Assembly: GCF_016798325.1 (NCBI RefSeq)
Contig: NZ_JAERVO010000005.1
Coordinates: 124,001-188,000, forward strand
Direction: 5' to 3'
DNA: 64,000 bases
Source: Marinobacter mangrovi
GTDB lineage: Bacteria; Pseudomonadota; Gammaproteobacteria; Pseudomonadales; Oleiphilaceae
Part shown: positions 39,175-48,476 of the stretch, piece by piece
Layout of the letters: each line of letters begins with the position of its first letter
Position numbering within the stretch: the stretch's first letter is position 1
Notes under the pieces: generated by a model
Databases searched by the model: none
Seen by the model: the letters and a program-made list of their open reading frames with translations, nothing else
What the model was told of the DNA's origin: nothing
Made by a program: the position numbers and the translations under genes

Positions 39175-41136
39175 ATGGCGGAAAAACGCAATCATCAACC
39201 CCGCAACGTCACGCAAAAACTGATCGCATCCCACCTGGCCGACGGTCGTATGAAAGCCGGTGAGGAAATCGGCCTGACCATCGACCAGACCCTCACCCAG
39301 GACGCCACCGGCACCCTGGTGATGCTGGAACTGGAAGCCATGGGTCTGGATCACGCCCGCACCGAAGTGTCTGCCCAGTACGTCGACCATAACCTGCTGC
39401 AGACCGACCACCGCAACCCGGACGACCACCTGTTCCTGCGCAGCGCCTGCGAGAAATTCGGCCTCTGGTTCAGCCCGCCCGGCTCGGGGGTGAGCCACCC
39501 GGTCCACATGGAGCGTTTCGGCAAACCCGGCAAAACCCTGCTGGGTTCGGACAGCCACACCTGTGCCGCGGGCTCACTGGGCATGCTGGCCATCGGTGCC
39601 GGCGGCCTGGCGGTGGCCATGGCCATCTGCGGGCAGCCGTTCTACCTGAACATGCCCAAAGTGATGGGCGTGAAACTCACCGGCAAACTGCCGGACTGGG
39701 TCAGCGCCAAGGACGTGGTGCTGGAGATGCTGCGCCGCCATGACGTGAAAGGCGGTGCCGGCCGGATCATCGAGTACTACGGCCCCGGCCTCAAGCACCT
39801 GTCCGCCATGGATCGCCACGTGATCGCCAACATGGGCCAGGAAATGGGCCACACCACCACCGTATTCCCCGCCGATGACGCGGTGCGGGATTTTCTCAAA
39901 CAGCAGCAGCGGGCCGACGATTTCAAGCGACTGGAGGCGGATCAGGGCGCCACCTACGACGAACACGACGAAATCGATCTGGGCAAGCTGGAGCCTTTGA
40001 TCGCCCTGCCCAGCAGCCCGGGCAAAGTCGTGCCCGTGCGCGAAGTGGCAGGTGAGCCCATCTACCAGGCCTACATCGGCTCTTCCGCCAATCCGGGACT
40101 GCGGGATTTTGCGGTGCCGGCCATGGTGGTGAAGGGCCGCCAGGTGCATGAGCGGGTGTCGTTCGATATCAACCCGACGTCCCGCCAGATCCTGGAAAAC
40201 CTGGCCAAGCTGGGGCACCTGAGTGACCTGCTCAGCGCCGGCGCCCGCCTGCACCAGACCGGTTGCAATGGCTGCATCGGCATGGGCCAGGCACCGGCCA
40301 CGGACCAGATCAGCCTGCGCACGGTGCCGCGCAATTTTGCCGGGCGCTCCGGCACCGAGGAAGACAAGGTTTGCCTGTGCAGTCCGGAAACCGCCACGGC
40401 ATCCGCCCTGATGGGTGAGATCACCGACCCCCGCGACCTGGACATCGACTATCCGACCTTCGACGACAGCCGGTCGTTCTACGTGGAGGACCGCAACATT
40501 CGCCCGCCGGCGCAGCATCCGGAGCTGACCGTCGTCGAGAAGGGGCCCAACATCAGCACCCTGCCCCAGTTCGATGGCCTGCCGGACGAACTGACCGCGC
40601 CGGTGCTGCTCAAGGTGGGCGACGACATCTCCACCGACGAAATCCTGCCTGCCGGGTCTCGGATCCTGCCGTTCCGCAGCAACATCCCGGCGATCAGCGA
40701 GTTCACCTACACCCGGGTCGACGCGTCCTATCCGGAACGGGCGAAGAAGTATCAGGAACACGGCTCGATGATCGTCGGCGGCGAGAACTACGGGCAAGGC
40801 TCCAGCCGCGAACACGCGGCACTGGCGCCGCGTTACCTGGGCGTTCGGGTGGTCATGGCCAAGAGCTATTCCCGCATCCACTGGCAGAACCTGTGCAACT
40901 TCGGCATTTTGCCGCTGCGCTTTACGCGCCCCGAGGATTACGACGACATCGAACAGGGCGACGAACTGGCGCTGGACGCCCTGGCCGAGACGCTGGCGCA
41001 AGGCGGTCAGTTGGCCGCAAAAAACACCCGCAGCGGTCAGCGCTACGAGCTGACCCACGATCTCAGCGACCGCCAGATCCGGATGATCCTCAAGGGCGGC
41101 CTGCTCAACCTGATGCGCGAGTCCCTGGCCGCCTGA
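39175..41136 (+). CDS. Aconitate hydratase
   Basis: A 653-residue aconitase that isomerises citrate to isocitrate in the TCA cycle. Cluster cysteines are in SDSHTCAAGS-region context and explicitly in GCNGCIGMGQAP and KVCLCSPETAT. The C-terminal swivel domain has VGGENYGQGSSREHAAL. The length and gene order suit the mitochondrial/monofunctional type rather than the ~890-residue AcnA or AcnB. GGAGGTGAT gives an almost complete anti-16S match eight bases from the ATG. A strong terminator follows. Confidence 0.95.
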   Translation: MAEKRNHQPRNVTQKLIASHLADGRMKAGEEIGLTIDQTLTQDATGTLVMLELEAMGLDHARTEVSAQYVDHNLLQTDHRNPDDHLFLRSACEKFGLWFSPPGSGVSHPVHMERFGKPGKTLLGSDSHTCAAGSLGMLAIGAGGLAVAMAICGQPFYLNMPKVMGVKLTGKLPDWVSAKDVVLEMLRRHDVKGGAGRIIEYYGPGLKHLSAMDRHVIANMGQEMGHTTTVFPADDAVRDFLKQQQRADDFKRLEADQGATYDEHDEIDLGKLEPLIALPSSPGKVVPVREVAGEPIYQAYIGSSANPGLRDFAVPAMVVKGRQVHERVSFDINPTSRQILENLAKLGHLSDLLSAGARLHQTGCNGCIGMGQAPATDQISLRTVPRNFAGRSGTEEDKVCLCSPETATASALMGEITDPRDLDIDYPTFDDSRSFYVEDRNIRPPAQHPELTVVEKGPNISTLPQFDGLPDELTAPVLLKVGDDISTDEILPAGSRILPFRSNIPAISEFTYTRVDASYPERAKKYQEHGSMIVGGENYGQGSSREHAALAPRYLGVRVVMAKSYSRIHWQNLCNFGILPLRFTRPEDYDDIEQGDELALDALAETLAQGGQLAAKNTRSGQRYELTHDLSDRQIRMILKGGLLNLMRESLAA

Positions 41137-41142
41137 TCGCCC

Positions 41143-41177
41143 GCGCCGGCCCTGGCCTCACCGGACAGGGCCGGCGC
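41143..41177 (+). terminator. Terminator hairpin of aconitase
   Basis: A perfect 12-bp G/C stem (GCGCCGGCCCTG with its complement) and an 11-base loop begins six bases after the stop; only a weak T-tail follows. Confidence 0.72.
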
Positions 41178-41289
41178 CTTCGCCTATACTGATCCTGCTG
41201 GCGTCATATGACTCCCGCCGTGTCGCCGTTTGGCCTGTCAGCTGATGAATGGACCGAATCGAGCCCATGAGGCTAACGGAGGATATGGC

Positions 41290-41910
41290 ATGCCTTTCTT
41301 ATCCCGACTTCCCTGTATTGCCACCGCTCTCGTTCTGGTTGCTGGCCTGCTCAGCGCCTGCAGCACCCCGTCGGAAAAACCGTTGAAGACCGATGTGTCG
41401 GAATCCACCACCATGGAAAAAGGCGTCCCCGGCGGCGTCCACACCCGCACCGAACGTCTTGAAGCCACCATCCGAACCATCAACTACGACGCCCGCACCG
41501 TCACACTCGCAGACGATGACGGCAACATGAAGACCATCACCGTCGGACCCGACGCGGTGAATTTCAATCAGGTGGAGGTGGGTGACCGGGTCACGGTGGT
41601 CTACACCGAAGAAACCGTCGTTTACCTGAAAGCGATCGGCGAGACGTCCACCGACGGTGCCGCCGGCATGGCCGCCGCCGCCCCGGAAGGCCAGAAACCG
41701 CGGGGGTTTGCCGGCGGTACGGCGCAGGTCACCGCGGTGGTCAAATCGGTCAACCTGGAACACCACACCGCCACGCTGGAATTTCCCAACGGCGATGTCC
41801 GTCAGGTGCCGGTGCGTGACGACGTCAAACTGAGCAACGACCAGGTCGGCCGGGAAGTGGTGATCCAGATCACTGCCGCCGTGGCGCTGTCGGTGGACAA
41901 GGCCGAATAA
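41290..41910 (+). CDS. Lipoprotein with two small beta repeats
   Basis: A 206-residue lipoprotein: signal peptide ending VLVAGLLSAC with lipidated Cys24 (serine at +2 favours outer-membrane sorting). The mature part has two similar segments, RTVTLADDDGNMKTITVG and HTATLEFPNGDVRQVPV, each followed by a V-x-V-G-D/R strand pattern as in DUF5666-like domains. Function unknown. GGAGG precedes the ATG at 41290. Confidence 0.82.
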   Translation: MPFLSRLPCIATALVLVAGLLSACSTPSEKPLKTDVSESTTMEKGVPGGVHTRTERLEATIRTINYDARTVTLADDDGNMKTITVGPDAVNFNQVEVGDRVTVVYTEETVVYLKAIGETSTDGAAGMAAAAPEGQKPRGFAGGTAQVTAVVKSVNLEHHTATLEFPNGDVRQVPVRDDVKLSNDQVGREVVIQITAAVALSVDKAE

Positions 41911-42039
41911 CGGCACCGGATTGGCGATTCGATGACCAGCCTGGCGAAAACCTCGACAGGCTGGTCATTTGCCAGCCATGACCGGCCACCGCTACAGCCA
42001 ACTCGCCCACCGACGTTCTTCCAGACGTTACTCACGCAC

Positions 42040-42078
42040 TTATCCACAGATTCTGTGGACATGATCGTCTGTGGATAA
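42040..42078. repeat. DnaA-box palindromic element, copy 1 (extended)
   Basis: TTATCCACAGATTCTGTGGA (42040-42059) followed by a reversed perfect DnaA box TGTGGATAA (42070-42078). It is the only copy with two full consensus boxes in opposite orientation. It lies in the 364-base spacer between the lipoprotein gene and the first TRAP operon. Confidence 0.8.
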
Positions 42079-42179
42079 CGAGCAACCGGCGGTCTGCCCA
42101 TCCAGGTGATTCGCCGAATCGCTTACGGCTCGGAAAGCGCCAATTCATTGAGAGAACAACCGGTTAGCAATCCCACCTT

Positions 42180-42217
42180 TTGCGTCCCGTTAGGACCCTT
42201 CCTATAATCGCCTAACG
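42180..42217 (+). promoter_or_regulatory. Promoter of TRAP operon 1 with inverted repeat over the -10
   Basis: TTGCGT (42180-42185), a 17-base spacer and a perfect TATAAT (42203-42208) form a strong sigma-70 promoter. CGTTAGG (42188-42194) and CCTAACG (42211-42217) are a perfect 7-bp inverted repeat that brackets the -10, so a bound protein would block it. The regulator is not adjacent. Confidence 0.75.
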
Positions 42218-42274
42218 AAGCGCACTCTGATTGCCGCGCCGCGGTCGTCCCATTCCAATAAAAAGGAAAACAAC

Positions 42275-43285
42275 ATGTTGAAACGTTGCACCCTTCTGGC
42301 TGCCGCGGCGGCTACGCTGCTGTTCAGTGCCGCCTCCCAGGCCCAGTACAAAGACGAATACACGGTGTCCACGGTCCTGCCTTCCGCCTTTCCCTGGGGG
42401 CAGGCTGCCGACAAATGGGTCGAACTGGTCAAGGAGCGCTCCGACGGGCGCATCAACATGAAGATCTACAGCAACTCCCAACTGGTCTCCGGCGACCAGA
42501 CCAAGGAGTTCTCGGCCATGCGCTCCGGCCTGATCGACATGGCGGTCGGTTCCACCATCAACTGGTCGCCGCAGGTGCCGGAGCTGAACCTGTTCTCCCT
42601 GCCGTTCCTGATGCCGGACTACGCGGCGATCGATGCGATTACCCAGGGTGACGCCGGCGAGGCCATCTTCGCGGCCATCAAGAAGCGCGGCGTGACTCCG
42701 CTGGCCTGGGGCGAGAACGGCTTCCGCGAGCTGTCCAACTCCAAGCTGACCATCGACGAGCCGGCGGATCTGGACGGCCTGAAAATCCGCGTGGTGGGTT
42801 CGCCGCTGTTCCAGGACACCTTCACCGCGCTGGGTGCCAACCCGACGCAGATGAGCTGGGCAGACGCCAAGCCGGCCCTGACCACCGGTGCCGTCGACGG
42901 CCAGGAAAACCCGCTGTCCGTGTTTGACGTGGCCCGCATCGATCAGGTCGGCCAGAACCACCTGACCCGCTGGCACTACATGGCTGACCCGCTGGTGTTT
43001 GCCATCAGCAACCGCGTGTGGGACACGTTCAGCCCCGAAGACCAGGCGCTGCTGAAACAGGCCGCCATCGACGCCGGTCAGTGGGAGATCCAGAAATCCC
43101 GCGGTGAACTCGACGACACCCTGGCTGCGATCAAGGAGCGGGGCGTGGAAGTCACCGAGCTGACCCCGGCCCAGCACGATGCCTTCGTCAAGGCGACCCA
43201 GTCGGTCTACGACAAGTGGACGCCGCGCATCGGCGGAGACCTGGTCAAGCAGGCGCAGGACGCGGTCGCCAACCGCGCCCAGTAA
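42275..43285 (+). CDS. dctP: TRAP transporter substrate-binding protein, DctP type (operon 1)
   Basis: A 336-residue periplasmic solute-binding protein with signal peptide (residues 1-23). KIRVVGSPLF contains the Arg that salt-bridges the carboxylate ligand, and GAVDGQENPLSVF is the matching C-lobe motif. It captures an organic acid for the DctQM permease encoded next. A hairpin after its stop probably boosts its level over the membrane subunits. Confidence 0.92.
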   Translation: MLKRCTLLAAAAATLLFSAASQAQYKDEYTVSTVLPSAFPWGQAADKWVELVKERSDGRINMKIYSNSQLVSGDQTKEFSAMRSGLIDMAVGSTINWSPQVPELNLFSLPFLMPDYAAIDAITQGDAGEAIFAAIKKRGVTPLAWGENGFRELSNSKLTIDEPADLDGLKIRVVGSPLFQDTFTALGANPTQMSWADAKPALTTGAVDGQENPLSVFDVARIDQVGQNHLTRWHYMADPLVFAISNRVWDTFSPEDQALLKQAAIDAGQWEIQKSRGELDDTLAAIKERGVEVTELTPAQHDAFVKATQSVYDKWTPRIGGDLVKQAQDAVANRAQ

Positions 43286-43299
43286 TACCGATCGTCCCC

Positions 43300-43324
43300 G
43301 ACGCCCGTTTTTTTGGCGGGCGTC
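43300..43324 (+). terminator. Attenuating hairpin between dctP and dctQ (operon 1)
   Basis: GACGCCCG and CGGGCGTC form an 8-bp stem around a T-rich 9-base loop between the binding-protein gene and the permease genes; partial termination would yield excess binding protein. Confidence 0.68.
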
Positions 43325-43345
43325 TTCCTGCCACCTGGAGTCCCC

Positions 43346-43840
43346 ATGCCCTCCCGTCGTCCCAAATTCCGGCCCGATGCCTGGCTGGCCACCCTCGCCC
43401 TGGTAGCGATCTGCCTGATCAGCCTCGGTAATGTGATCGTGCGTTACGCCACCGATGCGTCCTTTGCCTTCACCGAGGAATTCTCGGTGTTCTGCCTGGT
43501 GCTGCTCACGTTTGCCGGGGCTGCGGTGGCGGCGCGCCACAACCAGCACATCCGCATCGAACTGGTCGAGCACCACCTGCCGCCCTGGGCCCGGAAGATC
43601 GTGTTTGTACTGCAGTGGGCCGCCAGCGTAGCGGTGCTGGGCGTGATGACCTGGTATGGCAGCACCTTTGCCCTGCAGGAGTATCAGTGGGACTCGCTGT
43701 CACCGGGGCTGGGGCTGCCCAACTGGATTTACGTGGTGTGGTTGCCGATCCTCTCCGTGGTCATCATCCTCCGCATGACCCAGAACCTGATCGATCGCCT
43801 GCGCGGCAAGCACGACCCGGAGGTGGTCCATGAGTCCTGA
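43346..43840 (+). CDS. dctQ: TRAP transporter small membrane subunit DctQ (operon 1)
   Basis: A 164-residue protein with four hydrophobic helices, opening after a basic N-terminus; FTEEFSVFCLVLLTFAGAAVAARHNQHIRIEL is the family signature. It pairs with DctM to form the sodium-driven permease. GGAG lies five bases before the ATG, and its end overlaps the dctM start by 11 bases. Confidence 0.92.
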   Translation: MPSRRPKFRPDAWLATLALVAICLISLGNVIVRYATDASFAFTEEFSVFCLVLLTFAGAAVAARHNQHIRIELVEHHLPPWARKIVFVLQWAASVAVLGVMTWYGSTFALQEYQWDSLSPGLGLPNWIYVVWLPILSVVIILRMTQNLIDRLRGKHDPEVVHES

Positions 43841-45128
43841 TCTGCTGATGATCGGCAGTTTCCTGCTGGCGCTGCTGCTGGGCATGCCGGTGGCGATTGC
43901 GCTGGGCGTCGGCGGTCTGGTGGGCATCGTCGCGGGCCTGCCGCCGACGATGCTGGGCACCTTCGGCACCAACACCTACAACAGCGTGGCCAAGTACCCG
44001 CTGATTGCCATTCCCCTGTTTATCCTCACCGGCCTGATCTTCGAAAGGGCCGGGGTCGCCGCCAGCCTGGTGCGTTTCGCCCAGGCCATTATCGGGCCGC
44101 GTCACGGCGGTCTGACGGTCGTCGCCGTGCTGGTGTGCCTGATCATGGGCGGCATGAGCGGTTCCGGGCCGGCGGACGCGGCCGCAGTGGCGATGGTGAT
44201 GCTGCCGAGCATGCATAAAGCCGGATACCCAAAGCCGTTTTCCGCTTCGCTGATCGCGGCGTCCTCTTCAACCGCGATCCTGATTCCGCCGTCCATCGCC
44301 CTGATCCTCTACTCCATCGTGGTGCCGGGCGTGGACCTGCGGGCCCTATTCGCCGCCGGGCTGTTCCCGGGCATCCTGGCGGGCATTTCCCTGCTGGCGC
44401 CGGCGCTGTATTTCGCAAAAAAATACCGCTGGGAAGACCCGGAGACCGTCGAGCGCCCGGCGTTCTGGCCGAGCTTCAAGGCGGCCATTCCCGCCCTGTT
44501 CGCGCCGGTGATCATCCTGGGCGGCCTGCGCTCGGGCCTGTTCACGCCCACTGAAGCGGCGGTGGTCGCCGTAGCCTACGGCGTGTTGGTGGGCTGCCTG
44601 ATCTATCGCAACCTGAGCCTGCGGGATCTGTGGGGGCTGATGTCCGAGGCGGCTGTGACCTCCGGCGTGGTCATGTTCATCATCGCGCTGGCCGGTATTT
44701 TCGCCTGGGCCGGCACGACCCTGGGCACGTTCAACCACCTGGCCAATGCCCTGCTGTCCCTGTCGGACAACGGCTGGGTGCTGCTGGGTCTGGTCATGGT
44801 GCTGGTGCTGATTGCCGGCATGCTGCTGGACGCGATTTCGATCTACCTGATCCTGATCCCGATCGTCCTGCCGATGATGAATCACTTCGACTGGAACCCG
44901 ATCTGGTTCGGCATCCTGCTGGCCATGAACATCGCCATCGGCCAGTTCACGCCGCCGGTTGCGGTCAACCTGATGGTCACCACCCGCGTGGCCAACATCC
45001 GGCTGGAACACACCATAGGCTGGGCACTGGTGTTCATCGCCGCCATGGCCGTCAGTCTGGTGCTGGTGATGCTGATGCCGGGGATTGCGCTGTGGTTGCC
45101 GGAACAACTCGGGTATGTCGTTGGCTGA
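43830..45128 (+). CDS. dctM: TRAP transporter large membrane subunit DctM (operon 1)
   Basis: A 432-residue, ~12-helix transporter. MSGSGPADAAAVAMVMLP and FTPPVAVNLMVTTRVA are the repeated elevator-domain hallmarks that bind sodium and substrate. It completes a dctPQM operon importing a carboxylate across the inner membrane. Substrate unknown. Only seven bases separate its stop from that of the converging gene. Confidence 0.93.
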   Translation: MSPDLLMIGSFLLALLLGMPVAIALGVGGLVGIVAGLPPTMLGTFGTNTYNSVAKYPLIAIPLFILTGLIFERAGVAASLVRFAQAIIGPRHGGLTVVAVLVCLIMGGMSGSGPADAAAVAMVMLPSMHKAGYPKPFSASLIAASSSTAILIPPSIALILYSIVVPGVDLRALFAAGLFPGILAGISLLAPALYFAKKYRWEDPETVERPAFWPSFKAAIPALFAPVIILGGLRSGLFTPTEAAVVAVAYGVLVGCLIYRNLSLRDLWGLMSEAAVTSGVVMFIIALAGIFAWAGTTLGTFNHLANALLSLSDNGWVLLGLVMVLVLIAGMLLDAISIYLILIPIVLPMMNHFDWNPIWFGILLAMNIAIGQFTPPVAVNLMVTTRVANIRLEHTIGWALVFIAAMAVSLVLVMLMPGIALWLPEQLGYVVG

Positions 45129-45135
45129 CCGTGCC

Positions 45136-46908
45136 CTACCGCGCGCTCAGCGATCGCAGGTAGGCATCGTCAGCATCGATCCGATAGAAGCATTCGCCAT
45201 CCCCATAAACGAAGCGGCTGCCCGGCACCCGCTTCAATTGCACGCCATCCTTCAGGCGCAGCACCATGGCCTTCGCGCAGGTTCGGCCTGATACCGTGCC
45301 AATCTGCAGCCAGTCGTCGTCCCGGGCCTCATACACCCTGCCGGGCGGATAGCTTTGTACCGTGAGGCCCCACCACTGCGGTCCGGGTACTGCATCCTCT
45401 ACACGGACCAGGCGGCAGTGCTGCTTCCAGGTGAGGCAGCCTGGAGCATCGTCAATAAAGCGCCTCAACAGACTGTCCGGCACAAGGGCGCCTTCGGGTG
45501 TCACTTCAACAACACGCCGGATCGCCGACAGATCGTCCGCTTTGATATCCGGCAGGTCCTGCCAGCGGTTATCAAGTGTGGAAACAGTCTCGATGCGCAG
45601 GCCCACGACTGGATGATTCTTTGCAAAGTCCGATTGCCCGAGTGCCTCCAAGGCGTCCCGACCGTACTGGCCAAGCTCGAAGCGCAGGTATCGATAGTCG
45701 AACGCCTCGGGTGTCACGCGACCGCTGATCAGCCGGTTCACCTGGCTTTGGGCCGACCAGTGACGCAGATCCGCGAACGGCGTGTGAATCAGGATCAGGA
45801 TCGCGGCGACCAGCAGGGCCAGCCATTGATTGGCCGTTCGGATACCGCAAAGTGCCCGGCGGCGACACCAAGGGATGATCACGGCGTAAGTAAGCGTGAA
45901 CGCGGCGATCAACAGCTGGAGGACCGCAGCAATGAGACGGTCGACAGTCAGCCCGTACTGATCGATCCGCAAACCAAGCGCCCAGGCCGCCAACAGCGAA
46001 TTAATGGGCAGCAGCAGAATACCGAACAACACGAACCGTCGCAGCCAGGCCGGATAGTCGGGATGGTCTGGATCATCGGTCAGCACCGCATTGAAGAAGA
46101 ACAGCACCACCACCGTCAGGACCATCATCAACAGGGCGGCCCGACCGGTGTCCCAGATGGCATCCAGTCCAGTAAAGGGCAGCGCAGCCAGAAACAGGAC
46201 CGTGATCAGGGCAGCCAGGGGCAGCAGGGCCCTGATCAACGCTTCACATACGACCCGGATCGTCACCATCAAACGGATGCGCTCGCGGTTCAGCACCAGC
46301 CCCCAACCTCCGACCAGCGCCGTTACCGGGTATATAAACAGGGGTTCGCCAAACAGATCGGCAAAGAATTCGATGCCGATCACCTTGAACAGCATTGCCC
46401 AGATCAGCAGGAGCAGCCAGAACGCCAGGATGAAGAGCCCGACCATCGCTATGGTCTGGGCCTGCTGCCAGGAATACTCCAGCAGCTGGCTGTAGCGGAA
46501 GGTCAGTCGCTCGTTGAACGACCAGCTGCGAAAATAAAGCGCAAGGATGAACAGGGCCATGCCAATACTGCTGCCGAAGAAAAAGCCGAACTCAACCGTG
46601 CCGGAGCTTCGGCTCCCCGAGGTGAGCCACCCCAGGTGCCACCCCAGCCCGAAAAGCAGGGGCGTCAGCAGCCCGGCGGCGATCAGGTTGCGGGCGTCCT
46701 TCAGTTTTTCCAGACCCAGGTAAAAAAAGGCTGGTACGCCGACGATGACGGTATACAACGCGACCAGCCAGGTGACGTCGGTGGCCGGCCAGAATCGCTG
46801 ATCCATGGCGAGGTGGAGGAAATACAACAGCCAGCCCTGAGCCAGGGCCATCACAATGAGCCCGTAACGGGTGGCCGTATCCAGCGGCATGCGGGTGCGT
46901 TCTTCCAT
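45136..46908 (-). CDS. DUF4153 membrane protein
   Basis: A 590-residue protein with about ten predicted helices in residues 12-390 and a soluble C-terminal part of ~190 residues. The repeated helix pattern and the WLRRFVLFGILLLPINSLLAAWALGLRI segment, roughly in the middle, resemble DUF4153, a family of unknown function. The C-terminal part looks periplasmic, with paired cysteines in GCLTWKQHC that may form a disulfide. Confidence 0.82.
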   Translation of the reverse strand: MEERTRMPLDTATRYGLIVMALAQGWLLYFLHLAMDQRFWPATDVTWLVALYTVIVGVPAFFYLGLEKLKDARNLIAAGLLTPLLFGLGWHLGWLTSGSRSSGTVEFGFFFGSSIGMALFILALYFRSWSFNERLTFRYSQLLEYSWQQAQTIAMVGLFILAFWLLLLIWAMLFKVIGIEFFADLFGEPLFIYPVTALVGGWGLVLNRERIRLMVTIRVVCEALIRALLPLAALITVLFLAALPFTGLDAIWDTGRAALLMMVLTVVVLFFFNAVLTDDPDHPDYPAWLRRFVLFGILLLPINSLLAAWALGLRIDQYGLTVDRLIAAVLQLLIAAFTLTYAVIIPWCRRRALCGIRTANQWLALLVAAILILIHTPFADLRHWSAQSQVNRLISGRVTPEAFDYRYLRFELGQYGRDALEALGQSDFAKNHPVVGLRIETVSTLDNRWQDLPDIKADDLSAIRRVVEVTPEGALVPDSLLRRFIDDAPGCLTWKQHCRLVRVEDAVPGPQWWGLTVQSYPPGRVYEARDDDWLQIGTVSGRTCAKAMVLRLKDGVQLKRVPGSRFVYGDGECFYRIDADDAYLRSLSAR

Positions 46909-47221
46909 GACGACAACGTCCTGTCGGAGAGGGCCTTGACGCCTGTAAGACAGACGCCGGTTGATCCGGTCGATTCTAGCGCAGTCTTCTGCCGCCGACC
47001 GGGTTCATCAGCCGGATTCTGTGACCGGTTTCCTGAAGCGACAGTGTTCAGACCGTCCGGACTCCGACAATACCCCCTGGAAAGAAAGCCTCGCCGCTCC
47101 ACTGCTCAGCTTATGACCGCATACTCCACCGCCCGGACACTTCTGGTCATTTACCGGTCACAACGCGCCATGTCAGGCCCCATCGGGTCCGGCACCGTTC
47201 ATCCTGAGCTTACCCACGGAG

Positions 47222-47241
47222 TTATCCACAGTTTATGTGGA
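47222..47241. repeat. DnaA-box palindromic element, copy 2
   Basis: TTATCCACAGTTTATGTGGA. It is preceded by CTTACCCACG (47209-47218), itself one base-step away from a DnaA box, giving two tandem boxes and one reversed one. The block TTCATCCTGAGCTTACCCAC upstream is shared with copy 3. Confidence 0.8.
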
Positions 47242-47318
47242 TGATACCGGCCGCACTGATGTCTTTTTCAGGGGACACCTTGCGCTCACCAGTCCACGGG
47301 TATACATTGCAAACACAG

Positions 47319-47335
47319 TATCAACAAAGTTGATA
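47319..47335. promoter_or_regulatory. MarR-type operator upstream of TRAP operon 2
   Basis: TATCAACAAAGTTGATA is a perfect 7-3-7 inverted repeat ~100 bases before dctP. It differs by one base from the core of the porin-promoter palindrome at 53983, which lies beside the MarR gene. Co-regulation is inferred from this identity. Confidence 0.75.
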
Positions 47336-47436
47336 TATTATTGATAAAAACAAGCCCTCAGAATGCCTGCCGCGCGCAAGGGGCTATCAACGCACGACAA
47401 TCCGTACGCACTACAAAAACAAGACGAGGTGATCCC

Positions 47437-48474
47437 ATGTTGAAGTTGCTGGTTTCCAGGTTGCTGGTGGTTCTCTTCCTGGCAGGAAGTGCAGCATCCG
47501 CCCAGGCTGCCGATGTCGTCCTGCGCCTGCACCAGATGCTCCCGCCGCAGGCGACGATTCCCGCCAAAGTCCTTGAACCCTGGGCCAAGAAGATCGAAGC
47601 GGAGTCCGGTGGGCGAATCGAAGTCCAGCTGTATCCCTCCATGCAGCTTGGCGGCCGCCCCGCCGATCTCGTCGATCAAGTACGGGACGGCGTGGTGGAC
47701 CTCACCTGGACACTGTTCGGCTATACACCGGGCCGCTTCCCCAAGACCGAAGTGTTCGAACTGCCGTTCATGATGACCAACGCCACCGCCACGTCCATGG
47801 CGTTCCAGGCGTACTACGAAAAGTATATGAAAGGGGATCTGAAGGGCATCCATGTGCTTGCGGTCCATACCCACGGTCCCGGCCTGCTCCACACCCGCAA
47901 CCAGGCGGTCCGCTCCCTTGAGGACCTCGACGGTCTGAAAATCCGCGGCACGTCACGGGTGGTCAATGCCATGCTGGGCTCCCTGGGCGCCAGCGCCATC
48001 GGCATGCCCGTGTCCGCCACCCCGGAAGCCCTCTCCAAAGGGGTGATCGACGGCACCGTGATGCCCTTCGAGGTCACCACCGCCCTGAAGATCGCGGAGC
48101 TGGCGCCCTACCACACCCAATTCTCCGGCAAGCGTGGCCTGTATACGGGCACCTTCCTGTTCGCCATGAATGAGGCCCGCTACCAGAGCCTGCCCGCCGA
48201 CCTGAAGAAAGTCATAGATGACAACTCCGGCATGGCGCTCGCCAAGCGCTTCGGCCAGGCCATGGATGAGGGCGACCGCGAAGGCCGCGCAGCCGCGGAC
48301 AAGGCCGGCAACACGACCGTCACCCTGGACGCGAAGGAAACCGCGCGCTGGCACAAGGCCAGTGAGGCGGTGACAGCTGACTGGATCGAGGAAATGAACG
48401 ACAAGGGCCTGCACGGCCAGGAACTCTACGACGCGGCCAAATCGCTGATCGACAAATACGACGCCGAGATGTGA
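47437..48474 (+). CDS. dctP: TRAP transporter substrate-binding protein, DctP type (operon 2)
   Basis: A 345-residue periplasmic binding protein with signal peptide (residues 1-24, ASAQA). LDGLKIRGTSRVVNAMLGSLGA holds the ligand-carboxylate Arg, and GVIDGTVMPFEVT the C-lobe site. It is only distantly like the DctP of operon 1, so the ligand should differ. GAGGTGAT sits three bases before the ATG. First gene of a dctPQM operon under the MarR-type operator. Confidence 0.92.
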   Translation: MLKLLVSRLLVVLFLAGSAASAQAADVVLRLHQMLPPQATIPAKVLEPWAKKIEAESGGRIEVQLYPSMQLGGRPADLVDQVRDGVVDLTWTLFGYTPGRFPKTEVFELPFMMTNATATSMAFQAYYEKYMKGDLKGIHVLAVHTHGPGLLHTRNQAVRSLEDLDGLKIRGTSRVVNAMLGSLGASAIGMPVSATPEALSKGVIDGTVMPFEVTTALKIAELAPYHTQFSGKRGLYTGTFLFAMNEARYQSLPADLKKVIDDNSGMALAKRFGQAMDEGDREGRAAADKAGNTTVTLDAKETARWHKASEAVTADWIEEMNDKGLHGQELYDAAKSLIDKYDAEM

Positions 48475-48476
48475 GG

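Larger units (their letters stand above)
46909..47436. other. Divergent spacer upstream of TRAP operon 2
   Basis: About 530 bases with no credible gene. It holds DnaA-box element copy 2 and, closer to dctP, the MarR-type operator (both listed separately). The 150 bases next to dctP are markedly A/T-rich, as expected for the operon promoter. Confidence 0.6.

Noticed and set aside
39574-41058. 494-residue frame antisense to aconitase
   Set aside because: Shadow of a certain gene.
45355-47244. 629-residue Gln/Arg/Asp-rich frame antisense to the DUF4153 gene
   Set aside because: The sense frame has clean membrane helices; the antisense translation is highly charged low complexity.
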